Shown here piece after piece: positions 1 through 7,938 of a stretch of 64,000 bases of DNA. The stretch spans positions 620,001 to 684,000 of the forward strand of contig JAFLCS010000001.1 of NCBI GenBank assembly GCA_017302105.1. The letters run 5' to 3'. The notes beneath the pieces are model-generated. The model was given only the letters and a program-made list of their open reading frames with translations. It was not told the DNA's origin and did no database searches. The DNA is from Caulobacterales bacterium. GTDB taxonomy: Bacteria > Pseudomonadota > Alphaproteobacteria > Caulobacterales > Caulobacteraceae. Positions within the stretch are counted from its first letter, which is position 1, and each line of letters opens with the position of its first letter. A program made the position numbers and the translations under genes.

Positions 1-430
1 CAACGGCTGGGGCGACTATCCGAACCCCGAGGGCTTCACCACCTCGCGCCAGTTCCACGGCCAGGTCGACAGCTGGCCCTACGGCCGTATCGACGTGGCC
101 GCCGTCGTGGCCGCCATGGCCGCGCCGAGCGACTGCGCCAGTCCCTGTCCCATCCGCGACCGGGTACCGGCCTATATTCTGAGCGGTTTGGCCGAGGTGC
201 CGGCTCTCTACCGGCTGGAACAGTCCGGCTCGCTGGCGGCCGCCGATGAGGTCTCCGGACAGTTCATGCTGACCCGGCTGGCGGCCGGCGCGTCGGAGCT
301 GCGGGATCTGGTTACGGCGGCCTGGCGCGATTCGGCCCAGGCCCGCGTCGGCTGGCCGGCCGTGCGCGTGGCCGAGGTCGAGGACGGCACGGTCGCCGAC
401 CCGTGGGATTCGATGTTCGGCGCAGACTGA
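1..430 (+). CDS. Partial protein, C-terminal end of a probable S1/P1-nuclease-like protein
   Basis: The reading frame is already open at the first base, so only the last 142 or so residues are present. The visible part begins with an NGWGDYPNPEGF segment and continues with a helical, Ala-rich tail ending WDSMFGAD. The NGWGD...GF pattern resembles the region after the zinc-binding His cluster in bacterial S1/P1 nuclease or zinc-phospholipase-like proteins, but no catalytic His/Asp is inside the window. The stop codon overlaps the ATG of the NUDIX gene (TGATG), so the two are probably translationally coupled. The family assignment is from memory of similar sequences and is tentative. Confidence 0.55.
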   Translation, partial: NGWGDYPNPEGFTTSRQFHGQVDSWPYGRIDVAAVVAAMAAPSDCASPCPIRDRVPAYILSGLAEVPALYRLEQSGSLAAADEVSGQFMLTRLAAGASELRDLVTAAWRDSAQARVGWPAVRVAEVEDGTVADPWDSMFGAD

Positions 431-897
431 TGCAGGGGCCGGTTCTTGCGTTCGGCCAGGCCGAACCCGGGGTCGTCTATCGGGACCGGCCCTGCGCCTT
501 TGGCATAGCCGAGCGCGACGGGCTGATCGCCTGCGTGCGCGTCGATCGTGGCGACCGGTCCTATTTCGACCTGCCAGGCGGCGCGGTCGACGGCCAGGAG
601 ACGGAGGCGCAGGCCCTGGCCCGCGAGTTCCTCGAAGAGACAGGGCTGACGGTTCGGGGTCTGGCCTGCATCGGGCGCACGGCCCAGGTGTTCCGGCGGT
701 CCACAGGGGAGCCGTTGCGTAACCTGTCCGGCGTCTGGACTGCTGAGGTGTTGGGATATCAGCCGACCGCCAAGATCGAACAGGACCATGAGCTGGTCTG
801 GCTGGCTCCGCTGGAGGCCCTGGCGCGGGTCCGACATGAGGCTCACGCCTGGGCGATTACCCTATGGCTACGATCTCGCCAGAACACCCTTGCCTGA
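430..897 (+). CDS. NUDIX hydrolase
   Basis: A 155-residue NUDIX protein. The complete Nudix box is visible: G, five residues, E, seven residues, then REFLEETGL, matching GX5EX7REUXEEXGU, which binds the divalent metal and the pyrophosphate. Such enzymes cleave nucleoside diphosphates linked to another moiety; the substrate cannot be read here. The ATG at 430 overlaps the preceding TGA. A GTG at 403 would add nine residues but lies inside the upstream gene. The protein is close to a minimal single-domain NUDIX enzyme, with a short extension at each end. Confidence 0.85.
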   Translation: MQGPVLAFGQAEPGVVYRDRPCAFGIAERDGLIACVRVDRGDRSYFDLPGGAVDGQETEAQALAREFLEETGLTVRGLACIGRTAQVFRRSTGEPLRNLSGVWTAEVLGYQPTAKIEQDHELVWLAPLEALARVRHEAHAWAITLWLRSRQNTLA

Positions 898-964
898 CGC
901 GGGTATCTCGGATGAGATACCCGAGGCCGCGCTCTGGCGGCAAAACGGATCAAGGAAGCTCACC

Positions 965-1117
965 ATGGACAAGGGCAAGTCAGGCCAGGGCGGCAAGCCC
1001 GGCATGGGTGGCGGCAAGCAGGACGCCGGCGGCAAGTCGGCGGGCACGCCCCCTCCGGGCATGAAGGTCGGTGGTGGCGCAGATGCCAAGCCGATCGGCC
1101 AGCCGGGCAAGAAGTAG
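965..1117 (+). CDS. Small Gly/Lys-rich protein
   Basis: A 50-residue reading frame begins at an ATG preceded by a good Shine-Dalgarno sequence (AAGGAAG, 6-7 nt upstream). The product is almost entirely Gly, Lys, Pro, Ala and Gln with several GGK steps, and has no hydrophobic core, Cys or Trp. It should be disordered and basic. It lies 67 nt downstream of the NUDIX gene on the same strand. No family is recognised. A biased small frame can arise by chance in GC-rich DNA, so the ribosome-binding site is the main argument that it is real. Confidence 0.5.
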   Translation: MDKGKSGQGGKPGMGGGKQDAGGKSAGTPPPGMKVGGGADAKPIGQPGKK

Positions 1118-1290
1118 GTCAACCCAACCCCTTCGGTTTGTTCCTGTTCGCTCTTCGTAGAGCTGACGGGAGATCCCAGGGCGGCACGAAAGGCCAGGGC
1201 GGAGCGCGCAGCCCATTGGTACGCACTGCCTGGATCCTGAGCGGTGCGCCTGACGATCGCGCCACGCGGGGGGCGGCTGACAGGTTGGAG

Positions 1291-1887
1291 TCAGTCGGCC
1301 TCCATCACGGCCTCAAGGGTGCGGCGCGCCCGTTCGCGGCCCTCCTCACTGTTCCCGAACGAACAGGTGAAGGTGTGGCTCGATGAGTTGTTGCCGGTGT
1401 CCTGATCACGTCGTGCGCTGGCGCTTTGCTCGCAGTTGTCGCCGACGGCCCGTCGACTCTCGCTGAAGGCCAGGCCATCAGGATCGCCGACCCCGGTCGC
1501 CGCAGGCGGCGGCGCGGCCATCGCCTCAGCATAGACGCCGCCGGCGGTGCCGGACGTCAGGGCGGCGCGCGCGCGCTCGGCGCGGCGGTACAGCGCGCGC
1601 TGTTCGCGCCGACAGTCAGAGCGGTTCTGACCCGCAACAAGACGGTCGTCCGCACAGGCGACGTCAGCCCAGGCCATGGAGTCGCCCGCAGCGAACGCCT
1701 CAGGCGGAACCAGTCCGGCCTCGGCCTCAAGCATGGTCAGGCAGGCGGCGTCCGCAGAGCGGCTGAAGAGGCAGACGTCCAGCTGAGCCTGGGCCTCGGT
1801 CCGGGGCGCCGGGGTCGCCGTCACCCCCGCGGGCGGGTCCTGAACCCCGACCAGAACCAGGGCCGCAATCAGCAGTGTCGAAATCAT
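1291..1887 (-). CDS. Hypothetical secreted protein
   Basis: A 198-residue protein whose first 20 residues (hydrophobic run MISTLLIAALVLVG) form a probable signal peptide. The rest is Ala-rich and acidic with about seven Cys, suggesting disulfides in the periplasm. It starts inside the stop of the upstream gene (ATGA overlap at 1884-1887), so the two form a translationally coupled pair. I do not recognise the family. The Ala/Arg-rich middle could be a coiled region. Confidence 0.6.
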   Translation of the reverse strand: MISTLLIAALVLVGVQDPPAGVTATPAPRTEAQAQLDVCLFSRSADAACLTMLEAEAGLVPPEAFAAGDSMAWADVACADDRLVAGQNRSDCRREQRALYRRAERARAALTSGTAGGVYAEAMAAPPPAATGVGDPDGLAFSESRRAVGDNCEQSASARRDQDTGNNSSSHTFTCSFGNSEEGRERARRTLEAVMEAD

Positions 1888-2348
1888 CGGTCGATTTCTT
1901 CTCCAGATGGCCGAACGATGCGCCGCAGGCGCTCCACCTCCTCGCGGGCGCGCGGGTCATCGGAGCCGCCGACACACGAAATGCCGACTGAGCGTTCGAT
2001 CTGTCCGGTCACCGGATCTCGGCGCTCTGCGACAGTCCGCTCACAGCCGCTCGGATCGGGCGTTGCGCCTGCTACGGGGCCGTTCTGATAGTTAAGGTCC
2101 GGCTCCGCGCCCGCCGGCGCGTCGAATACCGATCCACAAACGCCCCATCGGTTCGGCACGCAGTCTTCAGGGTCTTCCGGGGCTGGTTCTGGAGGCGTTT
2201 CCGTTGCGGTTTGATCTTGGCAGAACTCTCCGCCGGCAGCGGCATAGGCGTCACCGAACCAACAAGTCGGCGCTGGCTCGCCGCTCGCAGTCGACGCCTC
2301 AGGCTGGCCGACCAGGGCGCCAGCCAAAAGCACTGTGAATAGAAACAC
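1884..2348 (-). CDS. Hypothetical secreted protein, Cys-containing
   Basis: A 154-residue protein with an N-terminal hydrophobic segment (MFLFTVLLAGALVG) typical of a signal peptide. It is followed by a Pro/Glu-rich stretch, about seven Cys and a charged C-terminal helix (REEVERLRRIV). It is the first gene of a two-gene unit on the minus strand and overlaps the next gene by 4 nt. Both proteins share the design of a signal peptide, a Cys-rich disordered middle and an Arg/Glu-rich end, so they may be distant paralogues or partners. No known family is recognised. Confidence 0.6.
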   Translation of the reverse strand: MFLFTVLLAGALVGQPEASTASGEPAPTCWFGDAYAAAGGEFCQDQTATETPPEPAPEDPEDCVPNRWGVCGSVFDAPAGAEPDLNYQNGPVAGATPDPSGCERTVAERRDPVTGQIERSVGISCVGGSDDPRAREEVERLRRIVRPSGEEIDR

Positions 2349-2427
2349 TTCAGTCCCCTTAGATATCCCAGGTCGCTCAATCTACACGCCTGAAAGACCG
2401 GCGTCACTGACGCGGTCTGACGGCCCG

Positions 2428-3606
2428 TCAGCGGGCCAGGTCGCGCATGGCCGCCTCCAGGCCCTGCAAGGTCATCGGATGCATCCGGTGGCCGATGACC
2501 TCGTCGATCAGGCCGATGGAGGGGGTGTAGCCCCAGTATTTCTCAGGCGTCGGATTGATCCAGGCGATGCGGTCCCAGGTCTCGGTCACACGGCGCAGCC
2601 ACACCGCGCCGGCCTCCTCGTTCCAGTGCTCAACCGAGCCGCCCGGCATGGTGACCTCATAGGGGCTCATGGTCGCATCGCCGACAAAGACCACGCGCCA
2701 GTCCGGCCCAAACCGGTGCAGCAGATCCCAGGTCGGGGTCTTTTCGGTGTGGCGACGCCGATTGTCCTTCCACACGCCCTCATAGAGGCAGTTGTGGAAA
2801 TAGAAGTGCTCCAGGTGTTTGAACTCGGAGCGGGCGGCCGAAAACAGCTCTTCGGCGACCTTGATGTGGCCGTCCATAGAGCCGCCGATGTCGAGCAAGA
2901 GCAGCACCTTGACCGTATTGCGCCGCTCGGGCCGCAGCTGGACGTCGAGGTAGCCATGCCGGGCCGTGGCGTCGATGGTGCCGTCCAGATCCAGCTCGTC
3001 CTCAGCCCCCTGGCGGGCAAAGCGGCGCAGACGCCGCAGGGCCACCTTGATGTTGCGCACGCCCAGTTCGACGCTGTCGTCCAGGTTCTTGTATTCGCGC
3101 TTTTCCCAGACCTTGACCGCGCGGCCCTGTCGGCCCGGCCCGCCGATGCGCACGCCCTCAGGATTATAGCCGCCGTGGCCGAAGGGGCTGGTCCCGCCGG
3201 TACCGATCCATTTGGAGCCGCCCTGATGGCGCTCCGTCTGTTCCTCTAGACGCTTCCTCAGCTCGTCCATCAGCTTGTCGAAGCCGCCCATGGCGTTGAT
3301 CTGGGCCATCTCCTCGGCGGTGAAATGCCGCTCGGTCAGGGCGCGCAGCCAGTCCTCGGGGATTTCAGCGGGGGCCAGTTCGTCCGGCCCGATGGTCTCC
3401 AGCCCCTTGAAGACCTTGCCGAACACCTGATCAAAGCGGTCGTAGTGTTTCTCGTCCTTGACCAGGATCGCGCGCGACAGATGGTAGAAGTCCTCGACCC
3501 GGCGCTCGGTGACGCCGGCGTCCATCGCCTGCATCAGATGCAGCCACTCCTTGAGAGAAACGGGCACCCGCGCCTGGCGCAATTCTGTGAAGAGGGGAAG
3601 GAGCAT
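2428..3606 (-). CDS. CoxE-type VWA domain protein
   Basis: A 392-residue protein with an N-terminal helical part and a von Willebrand A domain from about residue 230. The MIDAS motif at 239-243 reads DIGGS rather than DxSxS, so the first Ser is Gly. This layout fits the CoxE-like VWA proteins that work with MoxR AAA+ ATPases in cofactor insertion or complex maturation. No MoxR gene is next to it in this window. The middle contains a Gly-rich linker (about 128-160). The start gives a normal N-terminus for the family (LFTELRQARVPVSLKEW). Confidence 0.85.
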   Translation of the reverse strand: MLLPLFTELRQARVPVSLKEWLHLMQAMDAGVTERRVEDFYHLSRAILVKDEKHYDRFDQVFGKVFKGLETIGPDELAPAEIPEDWLRALTERHFTAEEMAQINAMGGFDKLMDELRKRLEEQTERHQGGSKWIGTGGTSPFGHGGYNPEGVRIGGPGRQGRAVKVWEKREYKNLDDSVELGVRNIKVALRRLRRFARQGAEDELDLDGTIDATARHGYLDVQLRPERRNTVKVLLLLDIGGSMDGHIKVAEELFSAARSEFKHLEHFYFHNCLYEGVWKDNRRRHTEKTPTWDLLHRFGPDWRVVFVGDATMSPYEVTMPGGSVEHWNEEAGAVWLRRVTETWDRIAWINPTPEKYWGYTPSIGLIDEVIGHRMHPMTLQGLEAAMRDLAR

Positions 3607-3689
3607 TCCGTCAGGATCGCGGGTGGGCTGCGTGGCGTAGAGCGCGCATCATGCGGAAAGAATAGCGCAAAGCCACCCGATGATCACGC

Positions 3690-4346
3690 TCAGTTGCGCT
3701 GGGTCTCGATGACGTCTTGCAACGTCCGAACCCACATCAGACCGTTGAACACCTGTTCCTGAGAGGACGGCGGCTGCGGCCAGGTCAGCCGTTCCTTGAT
3801 CGACCAGTCGCCGACATGGGAGACCTGGACATGGGTGTAGCCGTTGCCGAGTCGGAAGGCGCGGGCCTGCGTCGGGGTGGCCCCCTCCGTCGAGGCGGTT
3901 GTCATGGGTTGATCGTAGGGCCGGGCATCGGGGAGCCGCTGAACAATCCCGGCAACGCCGATTTCCAGAGCCTGATCCGGAGAAATGTTGAACTGGCCGA
4001 AGCGCGTCGCATAGATGGTGCGATAGTGGTCGCCGGAACCGACATTGCAGCCCACGTCATCGCCCCTCGGTAAAGGCGACGGGAAGATGACGACCTGGTT
4101 GGTCGGCTCGCCGGACACAAAGCGACAGGTCAGGCCACTGAGCCGATGGCGCACCCGAGGTTCGGCCCCTTCGCTGACATTGACGAAGAACGCTCCGGCA
4201 TCGCCCTCAGAGATCAGGCGATCCGCCTCGGCTCGGGCCGCTGCAATCTGCTCGGGGGTCGCGGGTTCGGCTTGACGGATCGTGATCTGCGCCTGGGCGG
4301 GCACTGCCAGGGCCATGAGTATTGGGGTGAGGACGATCCAGCGCAT
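3690..4346 (-). CDS. Hypothetical secreted protein
   Basis: A 218-residue protein starting MRWIVLTPILMALAVPAQAQ, a clear Sec signal peptide with an AQA cleavage site. The ATG at 4346 is chosen over one at 4382 because the longer start would place 12 polar residues before the signal. The mature part has two Cys and no motif I can name. It stands alone between the CoxE-like gene and the nitroreductase, both on the same strand, with gaps of about 80 and 60 nt. Confidence 0.7.
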   Translation of the reverse strand: MRWIVLTPILMALAVPAQAQITIRQAEPATPEQIAAARAEADRLISEGDAGAFFVNVSEGAEPRVRHRLSGLTCRFVSGEPTNQVVIFPSPLPRGDDVGCNVGSGDHYRTIYATRFGQFNISPDQALEIGVAGIVQRLPDARPYDQPMTTASTEGATPTQARAFRLGNGYTHVQVSHVGDWSIKERLTWPQPPSSQEQVFNGLMWVRTLQDVIETQRN

Positions 4347-4406
4347 GATCAGACTCCGACTGTTCTGACCACGGTGGATCAAAATCAGGCCTTGCGCCAG
4401 TCTGCC

Positions 4407-5081
4407 TCACACCCAGGCGGCGATCTGGTCCAGCGGCTTCTTGTCGAGGGCGGCGATCGGGACGGTGGCGTCTTCGGTGGGGTGGCCCGCGACCAGCAGC
4501 AGGAACGGCTTTTCGTCGTCGGGCCGGCCGCAGATCTCGCTGAGGAAACCCATCGGCGCCGGCGTGTGGGTCAGGGTGGCGAGCCCGGCGTCATGCAGGG
4601 CCGCGATCAGCAGGCCGGTGGCGATGCCGACACTTTCGGCGACATAGTAGTTCTTCTTGTGGTCGCCCGGCCTCGGCCCGCCGCGCCGCTGGGCGAAGAC
4701 GGCGATCAGCACCGGGGCCGTCTCCAGGAACGACTTGTCCGGATCGGTGCCGAGCGGAGCCAGGGCGTTCAGCCATTCCTGCGGAGCCTTGGTGGCGTAG
4801 AAGTCACGCTCCTCGGCCTCGGCGGCTTCGCGGACGCGGCGGCGGGTCTCGGCGGTCTCGATCACGGCGAAGAACCAGGGCTGGTGATTGGCCCCGGACG
4901 GGGCGCCCCCGGCGGTCAGGATGGCGGCCTCGACCACGGCGCGCGGCACCGGTCGATCCGAATAGTCGCGCACCGTGCGGCGGCGGCTCATGTGGTCGCG
5001 GAAGCGTTCGGCCCGGGCCACCCGCTCGGCGTCGTCATAGTCAGGCAGCGGCGGATGCGGTGTCGCCGGATGGTCCTTCAT
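4407..5081 (-). CDS. Nitroreductase family protein
   Basis: A 224-residue FMN-dependent nitroreductase-like oxidoreductase. Family signs are the RRTVRDYSDRPVP segment for FMN phosphate contact, GGAPSGANHQPWFFAV after it, and the AESVGIATGLLIAALHDAGL and PMGFLSE region. The enzyme would reduce nitro groups, quinones or similar acceptors in the cytosol; the physiological substrate is unknown. The ATG at 5081 is preferred to one at 5198, which would run through the neighbouring gene. The first codon lies 8 nt before the stop of the GNAT gene, so the pair overlaps and is probably co-translated. Confidence 0.85.
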   Translation of the reverse strand: MKDHPATPHPPLPDYDDAERVARAERFRDHMSRRRTVRDYSDRPVPRAVVEAAILTAGGAPSGANHQPWFFAVIETAETRRRVREAAEAEERDFYATKAPQEWLNALAPLGTDPDKSFLETAPVLIAVFAQRRGGPRPGDHKKNYYVAESVGIATGLLIAALHDAGLATLTHTPAPMGFLSEICGRPDDEKPFLLLVAGHPTEDATVPIAALDKKPLDQIAAWV

Positions 5082-5088
5082 GGTCGCC

Positions 5089-5622
5089 CTAGCCCCGTCT
5101 GAAGATGAATTCCTGGTCGCGCCAGCTCCCGACCGGGAACTCGTAGTCGCCGGCCTTGTCGAAGCCGTAGTGACGATACAGCCGCTGGGCCTTGTCATTG
5201 CCGGACCAGACGCTGAGCCACTGGGGGCCGGGGCGGCGGTCCATCCGCGCCAGCGCGTTTTCCAGAAGCGCGCGGCCCAGGCCCAGGCCTTGCGCCTCCG
5301 AGGCGATGTAGAGCCGCTTGAGCTCTCCGTGCTCGGGTTTCAGATCAGGGTGAGGCATCGAGGCCGGCCCGACCTCGGAAAATCCGACGATGCGGCCGTC
5401 CAGCTCGGCCACCTCCCAGTCGTGGTCGGGATTGGCCAACCGCGCTCGCGTCGCCTCCAGCGAAAAGACCTCGGCCTTGAAGGCGGCGAGGTCATCGGCC
5501 GGATAGGGAATCTTGAAGCCGTCGATGAAGGTCTCAACGAAGGTGCGCTCGGCCAGGGCGGCCAGCTCTTCGGCGTCGGCGGGCGTGGCGGGTCTGAGGC
5601 GGGGCTGGTAGGTTGAGGTCAT
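5089..5622 (-). CDS. GNAT family N-acetyltransferase
   Basis: A 177-residue GNAT protein. It begins with [17 protein letters not shown], has the central [25 protein letters not shown] stretch (the acetyl-CoA binding R/Q-x-x-G-x-G/A loop is QGLGLG), and ends with the [18 protein letters not shown] motif. It should acetylate a small amine or a protein N-terminus. Its start codon is interlocked with that of the divergent deacetylase gene (CATG at 5620-5623), and its 3' end overlaps the nitroreductase. Confidence 0.87.
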   Translation of the reverse strand: MTSTYQPRLRPATPADAEELAALAERTFVETFIDGFKIPYPADDLAAFKAEVFSLEATRARLANPDHDWEVAELDGRIVGFSEVGPASMPHPDLKPEHGELKRLYIASEAQGLGLGRALLENALARMDRRPGPQWLSVWSGNDKAQRLYRHYGFDKAGDYEFPVGSWRDQEFIFRRG

Positions 5623-6538
5623 GGTCGCGCTTTATACCCATCCGGCGATGCTGGGCCACAACCCTGGGACCGGTCATCCCGAGCACCCGGGTCGGCTGAA
5701 GGCGGTACTCGAGGCCCTGGCGGATGCCGGGCTGGATGGCGAGACAATCGCCGCCTCCGAGGCTTCGAGCGACGACCTTCAGCGCGTCCACCCGACCGTC
5801 CATGTCCGCCGCATCCTGGACGCCTCGCCGGCGGCGGGGATCCGCCAACTGGACGCCGACACGGCGCTGTCCCCCGGCAGTGTGCGGGCCGCGCGACTGG
5901 CGGCGGGGGCGGCGCTGGATGCGGTGCGCTCGGTGGTGCGCGGCGAGCGCGCACGGGCCTTTTGCGCGGTCCGGCCGCCGGGCCATCACGCCGAGCCGGA
6001 CACAGCCATGGGCTTTTGCCTGTTCTCCAACCTGGCGGTCGCGGCGCGGGCGGCTCAGGCCGAGGGCCTTGGGCGGGTGGCCGTCATCGACTTCGACGTC
6101 CACCACGGCAACGGCACCCAGGCGGCGTTTGAGGCCGACGGCAGCCTGTTTCTGGGCTCGATCCACCAGTCACCGCTCTACCCCGGCACCGGCGAGGCGT
6201 CCGAGACGGGCGTGGGCAACATCGTCAATGCGCCGGTGGGGGCCCATGCCGACCCCCGGGCCTGGCGGCGCGCCTTCGAAGAGCGGCTGATGGAGGGGCT
6301 GGATGCCTTCGGGCCGGACCTGATCCTGATTTCGGCCGGTTTCGACGCGCACCGGCGCGATCCGCTGGCGCATCAGTCGCTGGAAGCCGAAGACTTTGCA
6401 TGGGCGACGCGCGCGGTGCTTGACGTGGCACGCCGGCACGCGCAAGGCCGGGTTGTGTCGTCGCTGGAGGGCGGCTACGACCTTGAAGGGCTGGGGCGAT
6501 CAGCGGTCGCCCATGTTCAGGCGCTAGCGGAGGAGTAG
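5621..6538 (+). CDS. Histone-deacetylase family amidohydrolase
   Basis: A 305-residue class II HDAC-like/acetylpolyamine amidohydrolase-like zinc enzyme. The hallmarks are [10 protein letters not shown], the [10 protein letters not shown] zinc-binding motif, [12 protein letters not shown], a late [12 protein letters not shown] and a C-terminal EGGYD. The enzyme removes acetyl groups from lysine or polyamine substrates. The ATG at 5621 gives the normal family N-terminus ([24 protein letters not shown]). It overlaps head-to-head with the acetyltransferase gene, an interesting opposite pairing of acetylation and deacetylation. Confidence 0.92.
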   Translation: MVALYTHPAMLGHNPGTGHPEHPGRLKAVLEALADAGLDGETIAASEASSDDLQRVHPTVHVRRILDASPAAGIRQLDADTALSPGSVRAARLAAGAALDAVRSVVRGERARAFCAVRPPGHHAEPDTAMGFCLFSNLAVAARAAQAEGLGRVAVIDFDVHHGNGTQAAFEADGSLFLGSIHQSPLYPGTGEASETGVGNIVNAPVGAHADPRAWRRAFEERLMEGLDAFGPDLILISAGFDAHRRDPLAHQSLEAEDFAWATRAVLDVARRHAQGRVVSSLEGGYDLEGLGRSAVAHVQALAEE

Positions 6539-6554
6539 GGGCCGAACCCCGCCT

Positions 6555-7178
6555 ATGACTGAGACGGCTCCGATCCGTGCCGACGCCTTGTCGACCGTCC
6601 CCATGCGACCGGGGGCGATCGTGCTGGCGCGCCATGGCGAACCGGCTCTGTCGCGCAAGATCAAGCTGACGTCTGACGGCTATGTCGACTGGTGGGCGCG
6701 CTACGAGGTTGGCGGCCTGCTACCTGGTCAGGTGCCACCGGACTGCCTGATCGAACAGGCGCAGAGGTCGGTGATCTTTCATTCGACGCGCCCGCGCGCA
6801 GTTGAGACGGCCAGGGCCGTGGCCGGCGGCCGGCCCCGTATCGAGGATGAAATCTTCATCGAGGCCCCGTTGCCGCCCCCGAACTTCCCCGACTGGTTCA
6901 AGGTCGGGCCGCGCGCCTGGGGCGTCATCGCACGGGTCTGGTGGTGGGCGTTCGACCACCATGGCGAGGGCGAAGAGTGCCGGGAGGAGGCCAAGGCCCG
7001 GGCCAGGCGCGCCGCCGATCTTCTGGAGGCGCGCGCCGCCGAGGGGACCGATGTGCTGGTCCTGGCCCACGGCTTCTTCAACGGCATGGTCGGTATGGAG
7101 CTGACCCGCCGCGGCTGGCGCTGCACCCGCGATCGCGGCTTCAAATACTGGTGCGGGCGCAAGTTCGAAAAGCGATAG
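6555..7178 (+). CDS. Histidine phosphatase family protein
   Basis: A 207-residue protein of the phosphoglycerate-mutase-like branch. The catalytic RHG is at residues 26-28 (VLARHGEPAL), and the second His is in VLVLAHGFFNG near residue 173. It follows the deacetylase by 16 nt and is probably in the same transcript. The C-terminus is basic (KYWCGRKFEKR). A phosphatase or mutase role is implied; the substrate is unknown. Confidence 0.82.
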   Translation: MTETAPIRADALSTVPMRPGAIVLARHGEPALSRKIKLTSDGYVDWWARYEVGGLLPGQVPPDCLIEQAQRSVIFHSTRPRAVETARAVAGGRPRIEDEIFIEAPLPPPNFPDWFKVGPRAWGVIARVWWWAFDHHGEGEECREEAKARARRAADLLEARAAEGTDVLVLAHGFFNGMVGMELTRRGWRCTRDRGFKYWCGRKFEKR

Positions 7179-7326
7179 GGCGCGCCCGGCGGGCCGGCAG
7201 GCTTCCTCTGCAGACGAGACCGGAGACAGCCAGAGCCGTCTCGAAACCCCGCCTCAAGGATTTCAGCTGCTTGGCCGAACCGGCGATGGGGATGTAGGCT
7301 CAGGTTTCGTAATACCGGAGCGCGCC

Positions 7327-7938
7327 ATGCATCGCCGCCTCTTGCTTGCCCTTCTATCCTGTCTGGTCCTCGCCGCGCCGATGGTCCGCGCCCAGGAGGG
7401 ACCGCCGCAGCCCTTGCCGCGCGTGGCGCTCCAGACCTCGCTGGGCACAATCGTCATCGAGCTGGAAACCGTTCGCGCGCCCATCACCGCCGCCAACTTC
7501 CTCGCCTATGTCGACCAGGGCCGGCTCGAAGGGACGACCTTCTACCGGGCCATGCAGGGCTACGGCGGATCGGGCCTGATCCAGGGCGGCACCAATCAGG
7601 ACCGTGAACGGACCCTGCCACCCATCCCCCATGAACCCACGACCCAGACGGGGCTCAGCCATGTCGAGGGCGCGGTGTCGATGCCCCGCTTCGAGCCGGG
7701 TACGGCGGCGGGCGATTTCACCATCATGGTCGGGAACATGACCTATCTGGACGCCCGCCCGGCGGCCGATGGCGACAACCTGGGCTATGCCGTCTTCGGA
7801 CGGGTCGTGCAGGGCATGGAGGTGGTGCGCGCCATCCTGGCCGCGCCGGTCTCGGCCACCGAGGGCGAAGGCGTCATGCTGGGTCAGATGCTGGAGCCGC
7901 GCATCGTCATCGAGCGGGTCTGGCGGGTGGAGGACTAG
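7327..7938 (+). CDS. Secreted cyclophilin-type peptidyl-prolyl isomerase
   Basis: A 203-residue cyclophilin with a signal peptide (MHRRLLLALLSCLVLAAPMVRAQ), so it acts in the periplasm. Family motifs include VALQTSLGTIVIELE, APITAANFLAYVD, TTFYRAM...LIQGGT and the later DNLGYAVFGRVVQGMEVV. The usual FHRV appears as FYRAM. It is convergent with the interrupted ChaN-like gene, whose stop overlaps its own stop by 4 nt (7935-7938). Confidence 0.9.
   Translation: MHRRLLLALLSCLVLAAPMVRAQEGPPQPLPRVALQTSLGTIVIELETVRAPITAANFLAYVDQGRLEGTTFYRAMQGYGGSGLIQGGTNQDRERTLPPIPHEPTTQTGLSHVEGAVSMPRFEPGTAAGDFTIMVGNMTYLDARPAADGDNLGYAVFGRVVQGMEVVRAILAAPVSATEGEGVMLGQMLEPRIVIERVWRVED

Noticed and set aside
1426-2088. 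A plus-strand open frame opposite the two small secreted proteins
   Set aside because: The product is an Arg/Gly-rich low-complexity frame. The minus-strand frames have signal peptides and a start-stop overlap, which is more convincing.
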